Shown: in pieces, positions 8,448 to 19,100 of the stretch | How the letters are laid out: each line of letters opens with the position of its first letter | Position numbering within the stretch: the stretch's first letter is position 1 | Source: CAWATZ01 sp963784995 | GTDB lineage: Bacteria; Planctomycetota; Planctomycetia; Gemmatales; Gemmataceae | Assembly: GCA_963784995.1 (NCBI GenBank) | Contig: CAWATZ010000001.1 | Location: 186,001 to 250,000, forward strand | Reading direction: 5' to 3' | DNA: 64,000 bases | Notes under the pieces: model-generated | Seen by the model: only the letters and a program-made list of their open reading frames with translations | Database searches by the model: none | Told to the model about the DNA's origin: nothing | Position numbers and translations under genes: made by a program

Positions 8448-11418
8448 ATGCGCACTCTCCTCGCTGTTCTCGTTCTCTGCCTCGCCGGCCTGGGAGCGTG
8501 GTCTCGATTGCATTCGGCGCGGGGATCGGCCCAGCCGGCCGACTCGCTGGAACAGCAGTTTGCGACCCGGGTGCAGCCTTTCCTCCAGCGCTACTGCATC
8601 TCCTGTCACGGTGCCCGCAAGCCGAAAGCCTCTCTCGATCTGAGCCGCGACACGACCGTCAAGGCGGTCGACGCACAATGTCCGGCAGTGGGAGCTGGTG
8701 CTGGAACGGCTCCAGGCCAGGGAGATGCCTCCCGAGGACGCGATCCGTAAGCCGGAGGCCGCCGAGCGCGACGCGGTCATCGCCTGGATTCGCGCAGCTG
8801 CGCGACCAGGAGGCCCGGCGCAATGCCGGCGACCCCGGACCCGTCCTGGCTCGTCGCCTCAGCAATGCCGAGTTCGACTACACCATCCGCGACCTGACCG
8901 GCATCGACATCCGCCCGACGCGCGAGTTTCCCGTCGATCCCGCCAACGAAGCCGGCTTCGACAACTCCGGCGAATCGCTTGCCATGTCGCCGGCCCTGCT
9001 CAAGAAGTACCTCGCGGCCGCCCGGCTCGTCGTCGATCACGTCGTCCTCAAACCGGACGGCTTTGTCTTCGCCCCGCATCCGGTCATGACCGACACCGAC
9101 CGGGACAAGTACTGCGTCAAGCGCATCATCGACTTCTACGACCGCCACAAGGTCGATCTCGCCGATTACTTCCTGGCCGCCTGGAGATACAAGCACCGCG
9201 ACCGACTCGGTCGGCCCAATGCGGAACTGAGTCGCTTCGCGACCGAAGCCGGGCTGAACCCCCGGTATCTGGCGCTGGTCTGGTCGGCCCTGACCGAAGC
9301 CGAGGCGGAGGCTGGCCCGCTGGCTGCCGTCCGCAAGACGTGGCAGGAACTCCCCGCACCCGATCAGCGTCCGGACACAGCCCGCGCCGGCTGCGAACGG
9401 CTGCGCGATCTGGTCGAGCGGATGCGCCGGCAGCTCAAGCCCAAGTTGGCCAGGCTGCGAGTCGATGGAATATCCAGGGGCAGCCAGTGGTTGGTCCTGT
9501 GGGCGAACCACCAACTGGCGGGCCAGCACCGCACTTATTCCGGAGAAGTTGGGCCCGATCTGCGCAACTGGCCGAACAGCTCAAGGGTGCGGACACCGAG
9601 TTGCTGCAGCTGTTCCCAAAGAAACCCGCCGCAGAGGCCGAGCGCAAGCTGCGTGCCGCCCTGGAGCGGTTTTGCCGGGTGTTCCCGGCCGCGTTCGTCG
9701 TCTCCGATCGCGGTCCGTATTTCGACCCCAAAGCGGCCGGCAAGGGTCGGCCGCTCACGGCCGGCTTCCATCTGATGCAGGGCTATTTCCGCGACGATCA
9801 GCCGCTGTGCGACCTGATCCTCAATGAGAAAGAGCGCCGCGAGCTGGATGAGTTGTGGCACGAGCTGAACTTCAGCACGCTCGCCCCGACAAGGCAGTAC
9901 AAGGACTTCATCTTCTTTGAGCGGGCCGAGCCGCCGCGTTTTATGTTCGAGGCCGAGTTCGACTTCGCCCGCTCCGAGGACAAGGACGCCACCTCCGAGG
10001 CGAAGATGAACCGGCTGGCCCAGGCGTACCTGGCCAAGGCACGCAGCAAGAAGGCCGGCCCGGAGGCCCTGAAGGCGATCGAAGGCTACTTCAGCGGCAT
10101 CGCGGCAGAGATTCGCCGGGTCGAGCGCGCCCGCCTGGCCGCCGAGCCGAGCCATCTCAGGGAGCTGGTTCTGTTCGCTGAACGGGCCTATCGCCGGCCG
10201 CTCACGAAAGCGGAAGAGGCTGAACTGCTGGGCTTTTATCGCAACCTCCGCCAGAAGGACGATCTCGGCCACGAGGAGGCCCTGCGCGACACCCTCGTGA
10301 CCGTGCTGCTGTCGCCGCATTTCTGCTACCGCTTCGACCTGGCGGAGCCGGGCCCGGCCGCCCGGCCGCTCTCGGATTACGCCCTGGCCAGTCGGCTGAG
10401 CTATTTCCTCTGGTCCAGCATGCCCGACGCCGAGCTGCTGGTTCACGCCCGCAAGGGCGACCTGCATCGGCCGGAGGTGCTGACGGCCCAGGCCCGGCGG
10501 ATGCTGCGCGATCCGAAGGTGCGCGGCCTGGCCACCGAGTTCGGCGGCAACCTGCTCGATTTCCGCCGCTTCGAGGAACACAACAGCGTCGATCGGCAGC
10601 GCTTCCCCGCCTTCACCAACGAGCTGCGGCAGGCGATGTTCGAGGAGCCGGTCCGCTACCTGACCGACGTGGCCCGCCGCAATCGCTCCGTCCTGGACCT
10701 GCTGTACGGCAGCGACACCTTCGTCAATCGGCCACTGGCGAAGCACTACGGCATGCCCGAGCAGGCTGGGGGCTCGAACGAATGGGTCCAAGTCGAGGAC
10801 GCCCAGCGCTACGGCCGGGGCGGCCTGCTGCCGATGGCGGTCTTCCTCACGAAAAACGCACCTGGGCTGCGCACCAGCCCCGTCAAGCGCGGCTACTGGG
10901 TCGTGCGCCGGCTGCTGGGCGAACAGATCCCGCCCCCGCCTCCGGCCGTGCCCGAGTTGCCCAAGGACGAGGCTAACCTGGGTGAGCTGACGCTGCCGCA
11001 GCTGCTCGCCCGACATCGTGAGGACAAGAGCTGTGCCGCGTGCCATCGGCGCTTCGATTCGATCGGATTGGTGTTCGAGGATTTCGGACCGATCGGCGAA
11101 CGGCGCACCAAAGACCTGGGCGGGCAGCCCGTCCAGACCACCGCGACCTTCCCCGACGGCACGGAACGCAATGGACTGAAGGGCCTGCGCGAGTATCTGA
11201 GGGAGAAACGGCAGGGCGATTTTGTCGAGAACCTGTGCCGCAAGCTCTTTGCGTACGCGCTGGGCCGGGGGCTGCTGCTCTCGGACAAACCAGCGCTCGA
11301 TGAGATGCGAACCCGGCTGGCGGCGGAAAAGTATGCGTTCGGGAGCTTGGTGGAAGCGATCGTGACCAGCCCGCAATTTCGGAACAAGAGGGGCGACAAC
11401 GATCCGCGGGAACGGTAA
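8448..11418 (+). CDS. DUF1587/DUF1592/DUF1588/DUF1585 cytochrome-like planctomycete protein, three frameshifts
   Basis: This is a large secreted protein of the planctomycete type with an N-terminal signal peptide (RTLLAVLVLCLAGLGAW), a c-type haem motif CISCH near residue 50, and a second CAACH motif near the C-terminus. Segments typical of DUF1587 (LSNAEFDYTIRDLTGID), DUF1592 (SRLSYFLWSSMPDAELL) and DUF1588/DUF1585 (TSPVKRGYWVVRRLLGE, FAYALGRGLLLSDKP) appear in order. Frames change near 8675, 8795 and 9560; all parts are conserved, so sequence error is likely. The next gene downstream encodes a DUF1552 protein, the usual partner. Together they are thought to form an exported redox or polymer-degrading system, but the biochemical role is not established. 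Confidence 0.85.
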
Positions 11419-11421
11419 TCC

Positions 11422-11522
11422 ACCCAGGACTCACGTCCTGGTCTATTGACTGCCGCCCCTTCGGGGCTTGTTTTTAGCCCCGAAGGGGCGGCAGTCAATA
11501 GACCAGGACGTGAGTCCTGGGT
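11422..11522. repeat. Palindromic element P3 (family F), 47-bp perfect arms
   Basis: Arms 11422-11468 and 11476-11522 are perfectly complementary over 47 bp, with a 7-bp T-rich loop. Each arm also holds two small hairpins of its own (CCAGGAC-TCAC-GTCCTGG and GCCCC-TTC-GGGGC), so the element can fold as one long stem or as a branched structure. It lies between the DUF1592 and DUF1552 genes. P8 shares the CCCCTTCGGGG centre and the ACCCAGG ends. Confidence 0.95.
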
Positions 11523-11610
11523 TGGTTCCGCGACTGGAACGCTCGGTCAAACGATGTTACAATCCGGTAGCGAACTAACCGTTCGATACCTCGAAACACG
11601 GACTGGAACG

Positions 11611-12943
11611 ATGACCTCGCAACCGAAGAAGATCAGCCGCCGCACGTTGCTCCGCGGCGTAGGGATAACGCTGGCCCTCCCCTGGCTGGAGGCGATTCCG
11701 TTCCCGGCGAGTCAAGCCGCTCCCGGCGCGCCCGCCTCGGCTCCGCCCAAACGGTTCGCGGTCCTGTTCATGGGCAACGGCATCAACTCCAAGCACTGGT
11801 GGGCGAAAGGCTCCGGCGCGGACATGGAGCTGAGCAAGAGCCTCGCGCCCCTGGCTCCGCTGCGTTCCAGGCTGAACGTCATCTCTGGCCTGTTCAACAA
11901 ATCCGCCACCGGCGTCGGCATCCACCCCGGTCAGACGGGCAACATCCTCTCGGGAGCGTCGCTGCAAAAGGGAGCGGTGCTGCGCGGCGGCATCAGCGTC
12001 GATCAGGTGCTGGCCGCTCATCTGGGCGAGGAGACGGCACAGCCGAGCCTGGTGCTGGGATGCGAGCAGCCGATCACCGGCTACCACGAGACCAATTTCT
12101 CGATGGCCTACAGCTCGCACGTCTCCTGGAAGGATGCGAACTCGCCGGTGCCGATGGAGGTCTACCCGTCGCTGGCCTTCGACAGCCTCTTCGACAACCA
12201 GGAAAGCCGGCGGACGGCCAGCATCCTCGACCGCGTCAAGGACCAGGCCGCCGCTCTGAAGAGCAAGGTCAGCCACGCGGATCAGGCCAAGCTCGACGAG
12301 TACCTGACCAGCGTTCGCGAAATCGAGAAGCGGGTGGACCGCACCCGCACCGAGAAGAACCGGGCCGACGACCGGGCCCACGATCGCGGCCGGCCGGCAC
12401 TGACGATGCCCCGGCCCGACAACGGGCTTGCCCGAGGACATCCGCGAACACATGCGGCTGATGTGCGACATCATCGCCCTGGGCTTCCAGACCGACCGGA
12501 CGCGCGTCGCCACGCTGCTCTTGTGCCGCGATCTTTCCGGGCTGTTCTATCCGTTCCTCGACGTGCGAACGGCCCATCACCCGACCTCGCACGAGGACCA
12601 GTCCGACTCCTACGAACGGGTGACGCGCTACTACGTCAGCCAGCTGGCGTACCTGGCCGGTCGATTGGCGGAGATGAAGGAAGGCGACTCGACTGTGCTG
12701 GACAATTCGTGTCTGATGTGGGTGAACAACATGTGGTCGGGCAGCCAGCACGATTCAAGCAAGCTGCCGCTGCTGCTGGTCGGCGGCCTGGGCGGGGCGC
12801 TGGCCACCGGCCGGGTCCTCGATTACACCGGACGCGGCGACGAGAACCGCAAGCTGTGCAGCCTGTACCTGTCGCTGATGAACCGGATGGGAGTGAAAGC
12901 CAAGCGCTTCGGCGATGCCACGACGCAACTCGCGGGCCTCTGA
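11611..12943 (+). CDS. DUF1552 protein with twin-arginine signal, frameshifted
   Basis: An N-terminal twin-arginine signal (ISRRTLLRGVGITLALPWLE) is followed by the DUF1552 core: RFAVLFMGNGINSKHWW, LSKSLAPLAPLRSRLNVISG and GIHPGQTGNILSGA. Near 12428 the frame must shift by one base, after which the protein continues LPEDIREHMRLMCDIIALGF, LDNSCLMWVNNMWSGSQHD and LLLVGGLGG to the stop at 12943. The family is exported folded by Tat and is nearly always encoded beside a DUF1592 cytochrome-like protein, as here. The function is uncharacterised. The open frame starts earlier, inside P3, but the ATG at 11611 begins just before the Tat signal and is the natural start. Confidence 0.85.
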
Positions 12944-12958
12944 CCGCGGACAATCTCC

Positions 12959-13705
12959 ATGAACATCCTGGTAACCGCAGGCAACACGCTGGTTCCCATC
13001 GACCGGGTGCGGGTCGTCACCAACGTCTTCACCGGCAAGACCGGGGCCGCCATCGCCCTGGCCGCTCACGCCCGCGGCCACCATGTCACGCTGCTCACCT
13101 CCCACCCCGAGGCCCTGGCCGAGCTGCGCCAGCACGCCATTCCGCCGGAAGGGCGGTGGATCATGCACCGCTATTCCCTGTTCGACGAATTACGCCAGCA
13201 CCTGTCCGCCCTGATCGAGGGGGGCCAGCTGGACGCGATCGTCCACTGCGCCGCCGTCAGCGATTACCTTGGCGCCGGCGTCTACTCCCCTGCCACGGGC
13301 ACGCGCTTCGATCCGGAGACCAGAACCTGGAAGAGCAGCGGCGAGCCCCAGATGATCGATCGCGAGGCGCCCAAGGTCAAGAGCGACGAGCCGGAGTTGT
13401 GGCTGCGGCTGGTGCGGGCGCCCAAGCTGATCGATCAGATCCGGACGCCCTGGAGTTTTCACGGATTGCTGGTCAAGTTCAAGCTGGAAGTCGGCGTCGC
13501 CGAGGAGCAGCTGCTGCAAGTCGCCGAGGCGTCCCGGCAGCACTCGCAGGCGGACCTGATGGTCGCCAACACGCTGGAGGAGGCGGCCCACAGCGCCTAC
13601 GTGGGCCCGCTGGAGGGCGGCTATCAGAAGGTGAGTCGGCGGGAGCTGCCCGAGCGGCTCATCGGGGTGTTGGAGCGCTTGCAGGAGGCACGCGGCAATG
13701 GCTAA
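12959..13705 (+). CDS. coaB: Phosphopantothenate-cysteine ligase (CoaB-like, stand-alone)
   Basis: The 248-residue protein matches the C-terminal half of bacterial CoaBC: the N-terminal ILVTAGNTLVPIDRVR (compare TAGxTxEPIDxVR), a central HCAAVSDY, and the late FKLEVG / ADLMVANTL segment. It would ligate cysteine to 4'-phosphopantothenate in coenzyme A synthesis in the cytoplasm. Most bacteria fuse this domain behind the decarboxylase. Here it is a separate gene placed before coaC and overlapping it by 8 bp, so the two are translationally coupled in inverted order. No strong ribosome site is visible before the ATG at 12959. Confidence 0.82.
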   Translation: MNILVTAGNTLVPIDRVRVVTNVFTGKTGAAIALAAHARGHHVTLLTSHPEALAELRQHAIPPEGRWIMHRYSLFDELRQHLSALIEGGQLDAIVHCAAVSDYLGAGVYSPATGTRFDPETRTWKSSGEPQMIDREAPKVKSDEPELWLRLVRAPKLIDQIRTPWSFHGLLVKFKLEVGVAEEQLLQVAEASRQHSQADLMVANTLEEAAHSAYVGPLEGGYQKVSRRELPERLIGVLERLQEARGNG

Positions 13706-14387
13706 CGTCCTGCTGGGAGTGACCGGCTCGGTGGCCGCGATCAAGACGCCGGAGCTGTTCGGCTTGCTGCGGCAGCGTGGCCACCTGGTCCGGGTCGTGG
13801 CCACGTCGCCCGCGCTGTACTTTTTCGAGCCGGCCGAGGTCGCCGCACTGCCGGGGAGCCTGCCGCCGCGCCGCGATCCGGACGTGGTGATCCTCGACGA
13901 GGACGAATGGCCGGGCCGGGCCGAGGGCCAGCGCTGGCAGCGAGGCGAGCCGGTCCGGCACATTGAGCTGCGCCGCTGGGCGGACGTGCTGCTGGTCGCC
14001 CCGCTGGACGCGAACACGCTGGCCAAGCTGGCGTGGGGCCTGTGCGACAACTGCCTGACCTGTGTCGCACGGGCCTGGGACCCGGATCGGCCCATCGTCT
14101 TGGCACCCGCGATGAATACCCTGATGTGGCAGCACCCGGCCACCGCTCGCCACCTACGGCAGCTGGCCGCCGACAGCGGGGCGGGGGAAGCCCCGAGCGG
14201 TCTGGATCTGCCGGCGCTGGTGGAATGGCTCAATCAATCGTGCCGCCGGCTGCAGGTGGTGCCGCCCACGCGGAAAGTGCTGGCGTGCCTGGATGAAGGG
14301 GTGGGAGCGCTGGCCGAGCTGGACACCATTGCCGACGCGGTGGAGTCCATGCTGTCGCCGAGCCGGGCACGCGGCGCAGCGGAGTAA
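13698..14387 (+). CDS. coaC: Phosphopantothenoylcysteine decarboxylase (CoaC-like)
   Basis: This 229-residue flavoprotein has the decarboxylase signatures VLLGVTGSVAAIKTPEL (FMN site), HIELRRWADVLLVAPLDANT, the LCDNCLT segment and the catalytic PAMNTLMW motif. It would decarboxylate phosphopantothenoylcysteine, the step after CoaB. The start overlaps coaB by 8 bp. The last residues (PSRARGAAE) and the TAA stop are supplied by palindrome P4, whose left arm begins at 14358. The original stop was probably displaced by insertion of the repeat. Confidence 0.85.
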   Translation: MANVLLGVTGSVAAIKTPELFGLLRQRGHLVRVVATSPALYFFEPAEVAALPGSLPPRRDPDVVILDEDEWPGRAEGQRWQRGEPVRHIELRRWADVLLVAPLDANTLAKLAWGLCDNCLTCVARAWDPDRPIVLAPAMNTLMWQHPATARHLRQLAADSGAGEAPSGLDLPALVEWLNQSCRRLQVVPPTRKVLACLDEGVGALAELDTIADAVESMLSPSRARGAAE

Positions 14388-14416
14388 GACTCCGCTCCGC
14401 CGCGTGCCCGGCTCGG
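14358..14416. repeat. Palindromic element P4 (family D) supplying the coaC stop codon
   Basis: Arms 14358-14385 and 14389-14416 pair with one mismatch in 28 bp. The coaC TAA (14385-14387) falls at the apex. The arm (CCGAGCCGGGCACGCGGCGC) closely matches P10 at 43 kb. It sits between convergent coaC and the PII gene. Confidence 0.92.
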
Positions 14417-14432
14417 CGGGGCGGCGCCGGCG

Positions 14433-14780
14433 TCAAATCGCTTCCGGACCGCGTTCGCCGGTGCGGATGCGGATGCAGTCCTCCAGCGGCAGGATGAAGA
14501 TCTTGCCGTCGCCGATGCGCCCCTCCGGACCGGTCCGGCCGGCCTCCATGATGGCGTTGACGGTCGGCTCGACAAAGTCCTCGTTGACCGCGATCTGCAG
14601 CTGCACCTTGCGGAGCAGGTTGACCGTCAGCTCGTGGCCGCGGTAGGTCTCGGCGAAGCCTTTTTGCCGGCCGAAGCCCTGAACGTCAACGATCGTCAGC
14701 CGGAAGACCTCGACCTTGTTGAGGGCTTCCTTGACGGCCTCGAGCTTGGCCGGCTGGATGATGGCAAGGATCAGTTTCAT
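14433..14780 (-). CDS. glnB: PII-like nitrogen regulatory protein lacking Tyr51
   Basis: At 115 residues this has normal PII length (MKLILAIIQPAKLEAVKEAL, GFGRQKGFAETYRG, then GDGKIF and IRIRTGE). PII trimers bind ATP, ADP and 2-oxoglutarate and control nitrogen-metabolism targets. The T-loop keeps Tyr46, but the site of uridylylation, Tyr51 in E. coli GlnB, is Leu here (YRGHELTV). Two extra residues (PE) lie in the TG-PEG-RIGDGK segment. The ATG at 14780 overlaps the stop of the deacetylase gene by 4 bp (ATGA), so the pair is translationally coupled. This suggests allosteric regulation without GlnD-type modification. Confidence 0.92.
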   Translation of the reverse strand: MKLILAIIQPAKLEAVKEALNKVEVFRLTIVDVQGFGRQKGFAETYRGHELTVNLLRKVQLQIAVNEDFVEPTVNAIMEAGRTGPEGRIGDGKIFILPLEDCIRIRTGERGPEAI

Positions 14781-15721
14781 GGTTTGAACGCCAGCAACTC
14801 TTCCAGGTGGGTCTGGACCGACTCGGCGAGCGCATCGAGGTTGTAGCCGCCTTCCAGGAGGCTGACCAGCCGGCCTTTGGCATGGGTCTTGGCGACACTG
14901 AGGACCGCTCGGGTCAGCTCCGTGAAATCCTCCGTTTCCAGGCCCAGCGAGCCGATCGGGTCCCTGGCGTGGGCGTCGAAGCCGGCACTGAGCAGCACCA
15001 GTTCCGGCTTGATCTTGTCGGCGGCCTTGTGCAGGTCCGCCAGGAACGCGGCGTGGTAATCCTTGCGGGAAGTGCCGAAGCGGATGGGCGTGTTGAGTAT
15101 GTGGCCGAGGCCCTTGCCCTTGCCGGTTTCGTCGGCGGCGCCGGTGCCGGGATAGAAGCCCCGGCCATAGCGGTGGATGCTGTGGAACATCACCTCGGGC
15201 TCTTCGCAGAAGATGTCCTGGGTGCCGTTGCCGTGATGCACGTCCCAATCGACGATCAGGATGCGTGTGAGCTTGTGGGCGGAGCGGGCGTGCTGGGCCG
15301 CCAGGGCGACGTTGTTGAACAGACAGAAGCCCATGCTGCGGGTCGGCGTGGCATGGTGGCCGGGCGGACGTATCAGACACAGGGCGGTGTGGTCGGTCCC
15401 CTTGAGTACGGTATCGACGGCGGCAACCCCGGCCCCGGCCGCGGCCAGAGCCACCTTGAATGATTCCGGACAGATGGGCGTATCGCCATCGAGATGGCCG
15501 CCGCCATGCTCGGCCAGCTGCTTGGCCGCCTGCACCATCCGGGCGGAGTGGACCTTGCGGACGGCGTCCTCGTCGATCGGCTTGTAAGTGCCGGCGGTAC
15601 ATTTCTTGATCAGGCCCGCCTTGTCGAGCCGGGCGGTGATGGAACGCAGCCGCTCGGGCTTCTCGGGGTGTCTGCCGGTTTCGTGCTTGAGGAAATACGG
15701 GTCGGTGTACAGCAGCGTCAT
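14777..15721 (-). CDS. Histone deacetylase / acetoin utilisation family deacetylase
   Basis: This 314-residue zinc hydrolase has the family motifs in order: HPEKPERL near the N-terminus, RPPGHHATP (catalytic His pair), DWDVHHGNGTQ (metal-binding Asp and His), SAGFDAHARDP (metal-binding Asp) and LEGGYNLDAL. Bacterial members deacetylate polyamines or lysine side chains, for example acetyl-CoA synthetase. The substrate cannot be named. It is followed with a 4-bp overlap by the PII gene. That pairing hints that deacetylation is tied to nitrogen or carbon status, which is an inference from position only. The upstream region is shared with the divergent GH13 gene. Confidence 0.9.
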   Translation of the reverse strand: MTLLYTDPYFLKHETGRHPEKPERLRSITARLDKAGLIKKCTAGTYKPIDEDAVRKVHSARMVQAAKQLAEHGGGHLDGDTPICPESFKVALAAAGAGVAAVDTVLKGTDHTALCLIRPPGHHATPTRSMGFCLFNNVALAAQHARSAHKLTRILIVDWDVHHGNGTQDIFCEEPEVMFHSIHRYGRGFYPGTGAADETGKGKGLGHILNTPIRFGTSRKDYHAAFLADLHKAADKIKPELVLLSAGFDAHARDPIGSLGLETEDFTELTRAVLSVAKTHAKGRLVSLLEGGYNLDALAESVQTHLEELLAFKP

Positions 15722-16125
15722 GCGGTCGCACTCCTGTCACGGGACAAGGACAGATGAAGGGAGCCTTCGCCGCGCAAGCTACTGACCTCCCGTTGGCAGG
15801 TGACTGGCTGCGTAGCCAACTTGGAGTTCGCAGTCAGTCGCGTTCTGCCTGGCTGGCGGAGCAACCTTCCGCGGCGTATCGCCGCAGCCATCGCTACCTC
15901 CGCGCCGGCGAAGGCCCCGATTGTGATTGTACTGAGCGAGTACACTTTACCCAATCCCTTCCGGGTTCGGCATTCTGTGCAGTTTTCCGCACTCCGATCC
16001 GATATATTCTAAACGGCAGGTCAGCGGATACTCTTGTGCGGAAATCGGGCTGGTAGGCACGCCCCTTGCCTTCCTCTCCAGGTCGGGCTTGCGAGGCCGG
16101 GAACAGGCGGAAAGGGCGGACTCCC
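15722..16125. other. Intergenic region between divergent deacetylase and GH13 genes
   Basis: This 404-bp stretch separates divergent genes and should contain both promoters. It holds a small inverted repeat at 15928-15944. I see no credible gene and no hairpin-plus-T terminator. Confidence 0.5.
15928..15944. promoter_or_regulatory. Candidate operator, TGTACT-N5-AGTACA
   Basis: A perfect 6+6 bp inverted repeat with a 5-bp spacer (GAGCG) lies in the divergent intergenic region, about 180 bp before the GH13 start and 200 bp before the deacetylase start. The shape suits a dimeric regulator, but no factor is known. Confidence 0.3.
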
Positions 16126-19100
16126 ATGCAGAAGGACAAAGTGGTCATGGAATTTCACGTCTCCCGCGAAGCGCGGGATCGCTACCAGGTCGATGAGGTC
16201 CTTTCCACACTCACCGGCAACGTGATCCTGCCCAACTTCCACGCCGCCCGCGTGCTGGCCGAGAAGATGAACGAAAAGCGTGATCTGATCCGCTTCCCCG
16301 AACAGGCGGTCAAGCCCGGCCAGATCAACACCATGGGTCTGATCGACGAGATCCTGCACTACGTGGCCGCCCTGTACCGAGAGCAGAAGAACCCGCAGCT
16401 GATGCGGCAAGCACTGGATGCGCTGGAGGCCAGGGTCGGCCGGCCGTTCGTGGACGAGACCCTGCGGCGCTTTGTGCGAGAATTTCCCCCCTCGGCGGTC
16501 TACAAAGGGGAGGCCGATGCCGACGCCTACCTGGAAGGGGCCACGGCGGGCATCCCCCATCGCCAGCTGATCCTGGAAGAGATGATGCTCCTGTGGCTGG
16601 AGAACGCCAACCCGGCCTTCTCGCCGTTCCAGGAGTTGTTCGACGACACGGCCATGGAGACGGAGACCGCTTACCGCCAGATCATTTCCGGCATGGAGGA
16701 GTTCTTTGCCGGCCAGCCTCCCTTTGGGCCGGACAATCAGCCGCTGGTGGAGATGCTGCGCAGCCCGGCCCTGGCGGTGCCGCACTCGCTCTCCGGGCAA
16801 CTGGCCTACATCCTGGAAAAGTGGGGCTATCTGCTGGACCGGCACCTGTATCGGCTGCTGCGCGGCCTGGACCTGATCCGGGAGGAGGAGAAGCCGCACT
16901 GGGTCGGCGGGCCTGGCCCGTCGCGGGTTTACACCTTCACCGGACAGGAGCAGGAGCAGGAGCGTTTCAGTCCTGACCGCGAGTGGATGCCGCAACTGGT
17001 GCTGATGGCGAAGAACAGCTACGTCTGGCTCGACCAGCTGTCGCGTAAGCATCAGAAGACGATTCAGCGGCTCGACCAGGTCCCCGACGAGGAGCTGGCG
17101 ACCCTGGCCCGCTGGGGCATGTCCGGGTTGTGGCTGATCGGCCTGTGGGAACGCAGCCAGGCCTCTCAGAAGATCAAGCAGTTGTGCGGCAACCCGGACG
17201 CGGTGGCGTCCGCCTATTCGCTGTTTGACTATCAGATCGCCGCCGACCTGGGCGGCCGGGAGGCCTACGAGGACCTGAAGACGCGGGCCTGGCGGCATGG
17301 CATTCGACTGGCCAGCGACATGGTTCCCAATCACGTGGGCATCGACTCTCGCTGGGTGATCGAGCATCCAAACTGGTTCATCTCGCTAGAGCAGAGTCCG
17401 TATCCGTCGTATCGCTTTACTGGGCCAGACCTTTCCACGGATGGCCGGGTGGGCATTTTCCTGGAAGATCATTACTACACCCGGAGCGATGCCGCAGTGG
17501 TCTTCAAGCGCGTGGACCGCTGGACAGGCAGCGAGCAATACGTCTATCACGGCAACGACGGCACGAGCATGCCGTGGAACGACACGGCCCAGCTGAACTA
17601 TCTCAATCCTGACGTGCGCGAGGCGGTGATTCAGACGATCCTGCACGTGGCCCGGCAATTCCCGATCATCCGCTTCGATGCCGCCATGACGCTCGCCAAG
17701 AAACATTATCAGCGGTTGTGGTTCCCCGAGCCGGGGACCGGCGGAGCGATCCCCTCGCGGGCCGAGCATGGGTTGACAAGGGAACAGTTTGACAATCTCA
17801 TGCCCCGGGAGTTCTGGCAGGAGGTGGTCGAGCGTGTAGCACGGGAAGTGCCGGACACGCTGCTCCTGGCCGAGGCGTTCTGGATGATGGAGGGATACTT
17901 TGTTCGCACGCTCGGCATGCACCGTGTCTACAACAGCGCCTTCATGAACATGCTCAAGCGCGAGGAGAACGCCAACTATCGCAGTGTCATGAAGAACACG
18001 CTGGAATTCAATCCGGAGATCCTGAAGCGCTTTGTGAACTTCATGAACAATCCAGACGAAGACACGGCAGTGCATCAGTTCGGCAAGGGCGACAAGTACC
18101 TGGGCGTCTGCGTGATGATGGCGACGCTGCCGGGACTGCCGATGTTTGGACACGGCCAGGTCGAGGGCTTCACCGAAAAGTATGGGATGGAGTATCGGCG
18201 TGCCTACTGGGACGAGAAAGCCGACGAGGAACTGGTCCGGCAGCACGAGCGCCGGATCTTCCCGCTGTTGCGTCGTCGGCGTCTGTTCGCGGAGGTGGAG
18301 CATTTCCGGCTGTACGATTTCTTCACTCCGGAGGGCCACGTCAACGAGGACGTGTTTGCTTTCTCGAATCGTGCTGGGAACGAGCGTTCGCTGGTGATCT
18401 ATCACAACAAGTACGCCACGACGCGCGGTTGGATTCGGACGTCGGTGAGTTTCGCGGGCAAGACCGGGCGCGGCGAGGAGAGGAGCCTGATGCAGACCGA
18501 CCTGGGACCCAGTCTGGGTTTGCGCTCCGACGCGGACTCTTACTGCATCTTCCGAGATGCCATCACCGGCCTGGAGTACGTCCGCAACAGCAAGGAGTTG
18601 TTCGAGAAGGGTTTGTACTTCGAGCTGAATGCGTACAAGCACCACGTCTTCCTGGACTTTCGCGAAGTGCGCGACTCGGAGTGGCAGCAGTATTCTCATC
18701 TAACGGCCTACCTGAACGGCAAAGGAGTGCCGAGCATCGCGGAGGCACTGCGCGAGCTATCCCTTCAGCCGCTCCATCAACCGTTCCTGGAGCTGCTTAA
18801 CAAGGGACTGGTGCTGCCGCACCTGATGGACCTGGTGGACCCGGAGGAAGTGGAAGCAAAGGTGCTTCCGGTACTGCGTGCGGTGAAACAACTCACTGGA
18901 GCGGCCAGCGACGAGAAACCTCTTGCCCAGGCGATCCGGCTGAAGCTCGAAACCGTCCTGAATTTGCGCTCCCTGAACAGCGAAACGATTCCCGAAGCGA
19001 ATCCGGAGGCGTTCGCCTACCTGAAGGCCAGCCTGAGCGACGATCCCGCCATCTGGTGCAGCCTGTTTGGCTGGGTGTACGTTCACGCGCTGGGGAAGAT

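Noticed and set aside
9535..11376. 613-residue frame antisense to the DUF1592 gene
   Set aside because: It is a shadow of a recognised conserved gene and has no family motif of its own.
11422..11522. P3 and similar palindromes as ordinary Rho-independent terminators
   Set aside because: They lack a T-run after the stem, are far longer than terminators, occur inside genes and in divergent leaders, and repeat in families.
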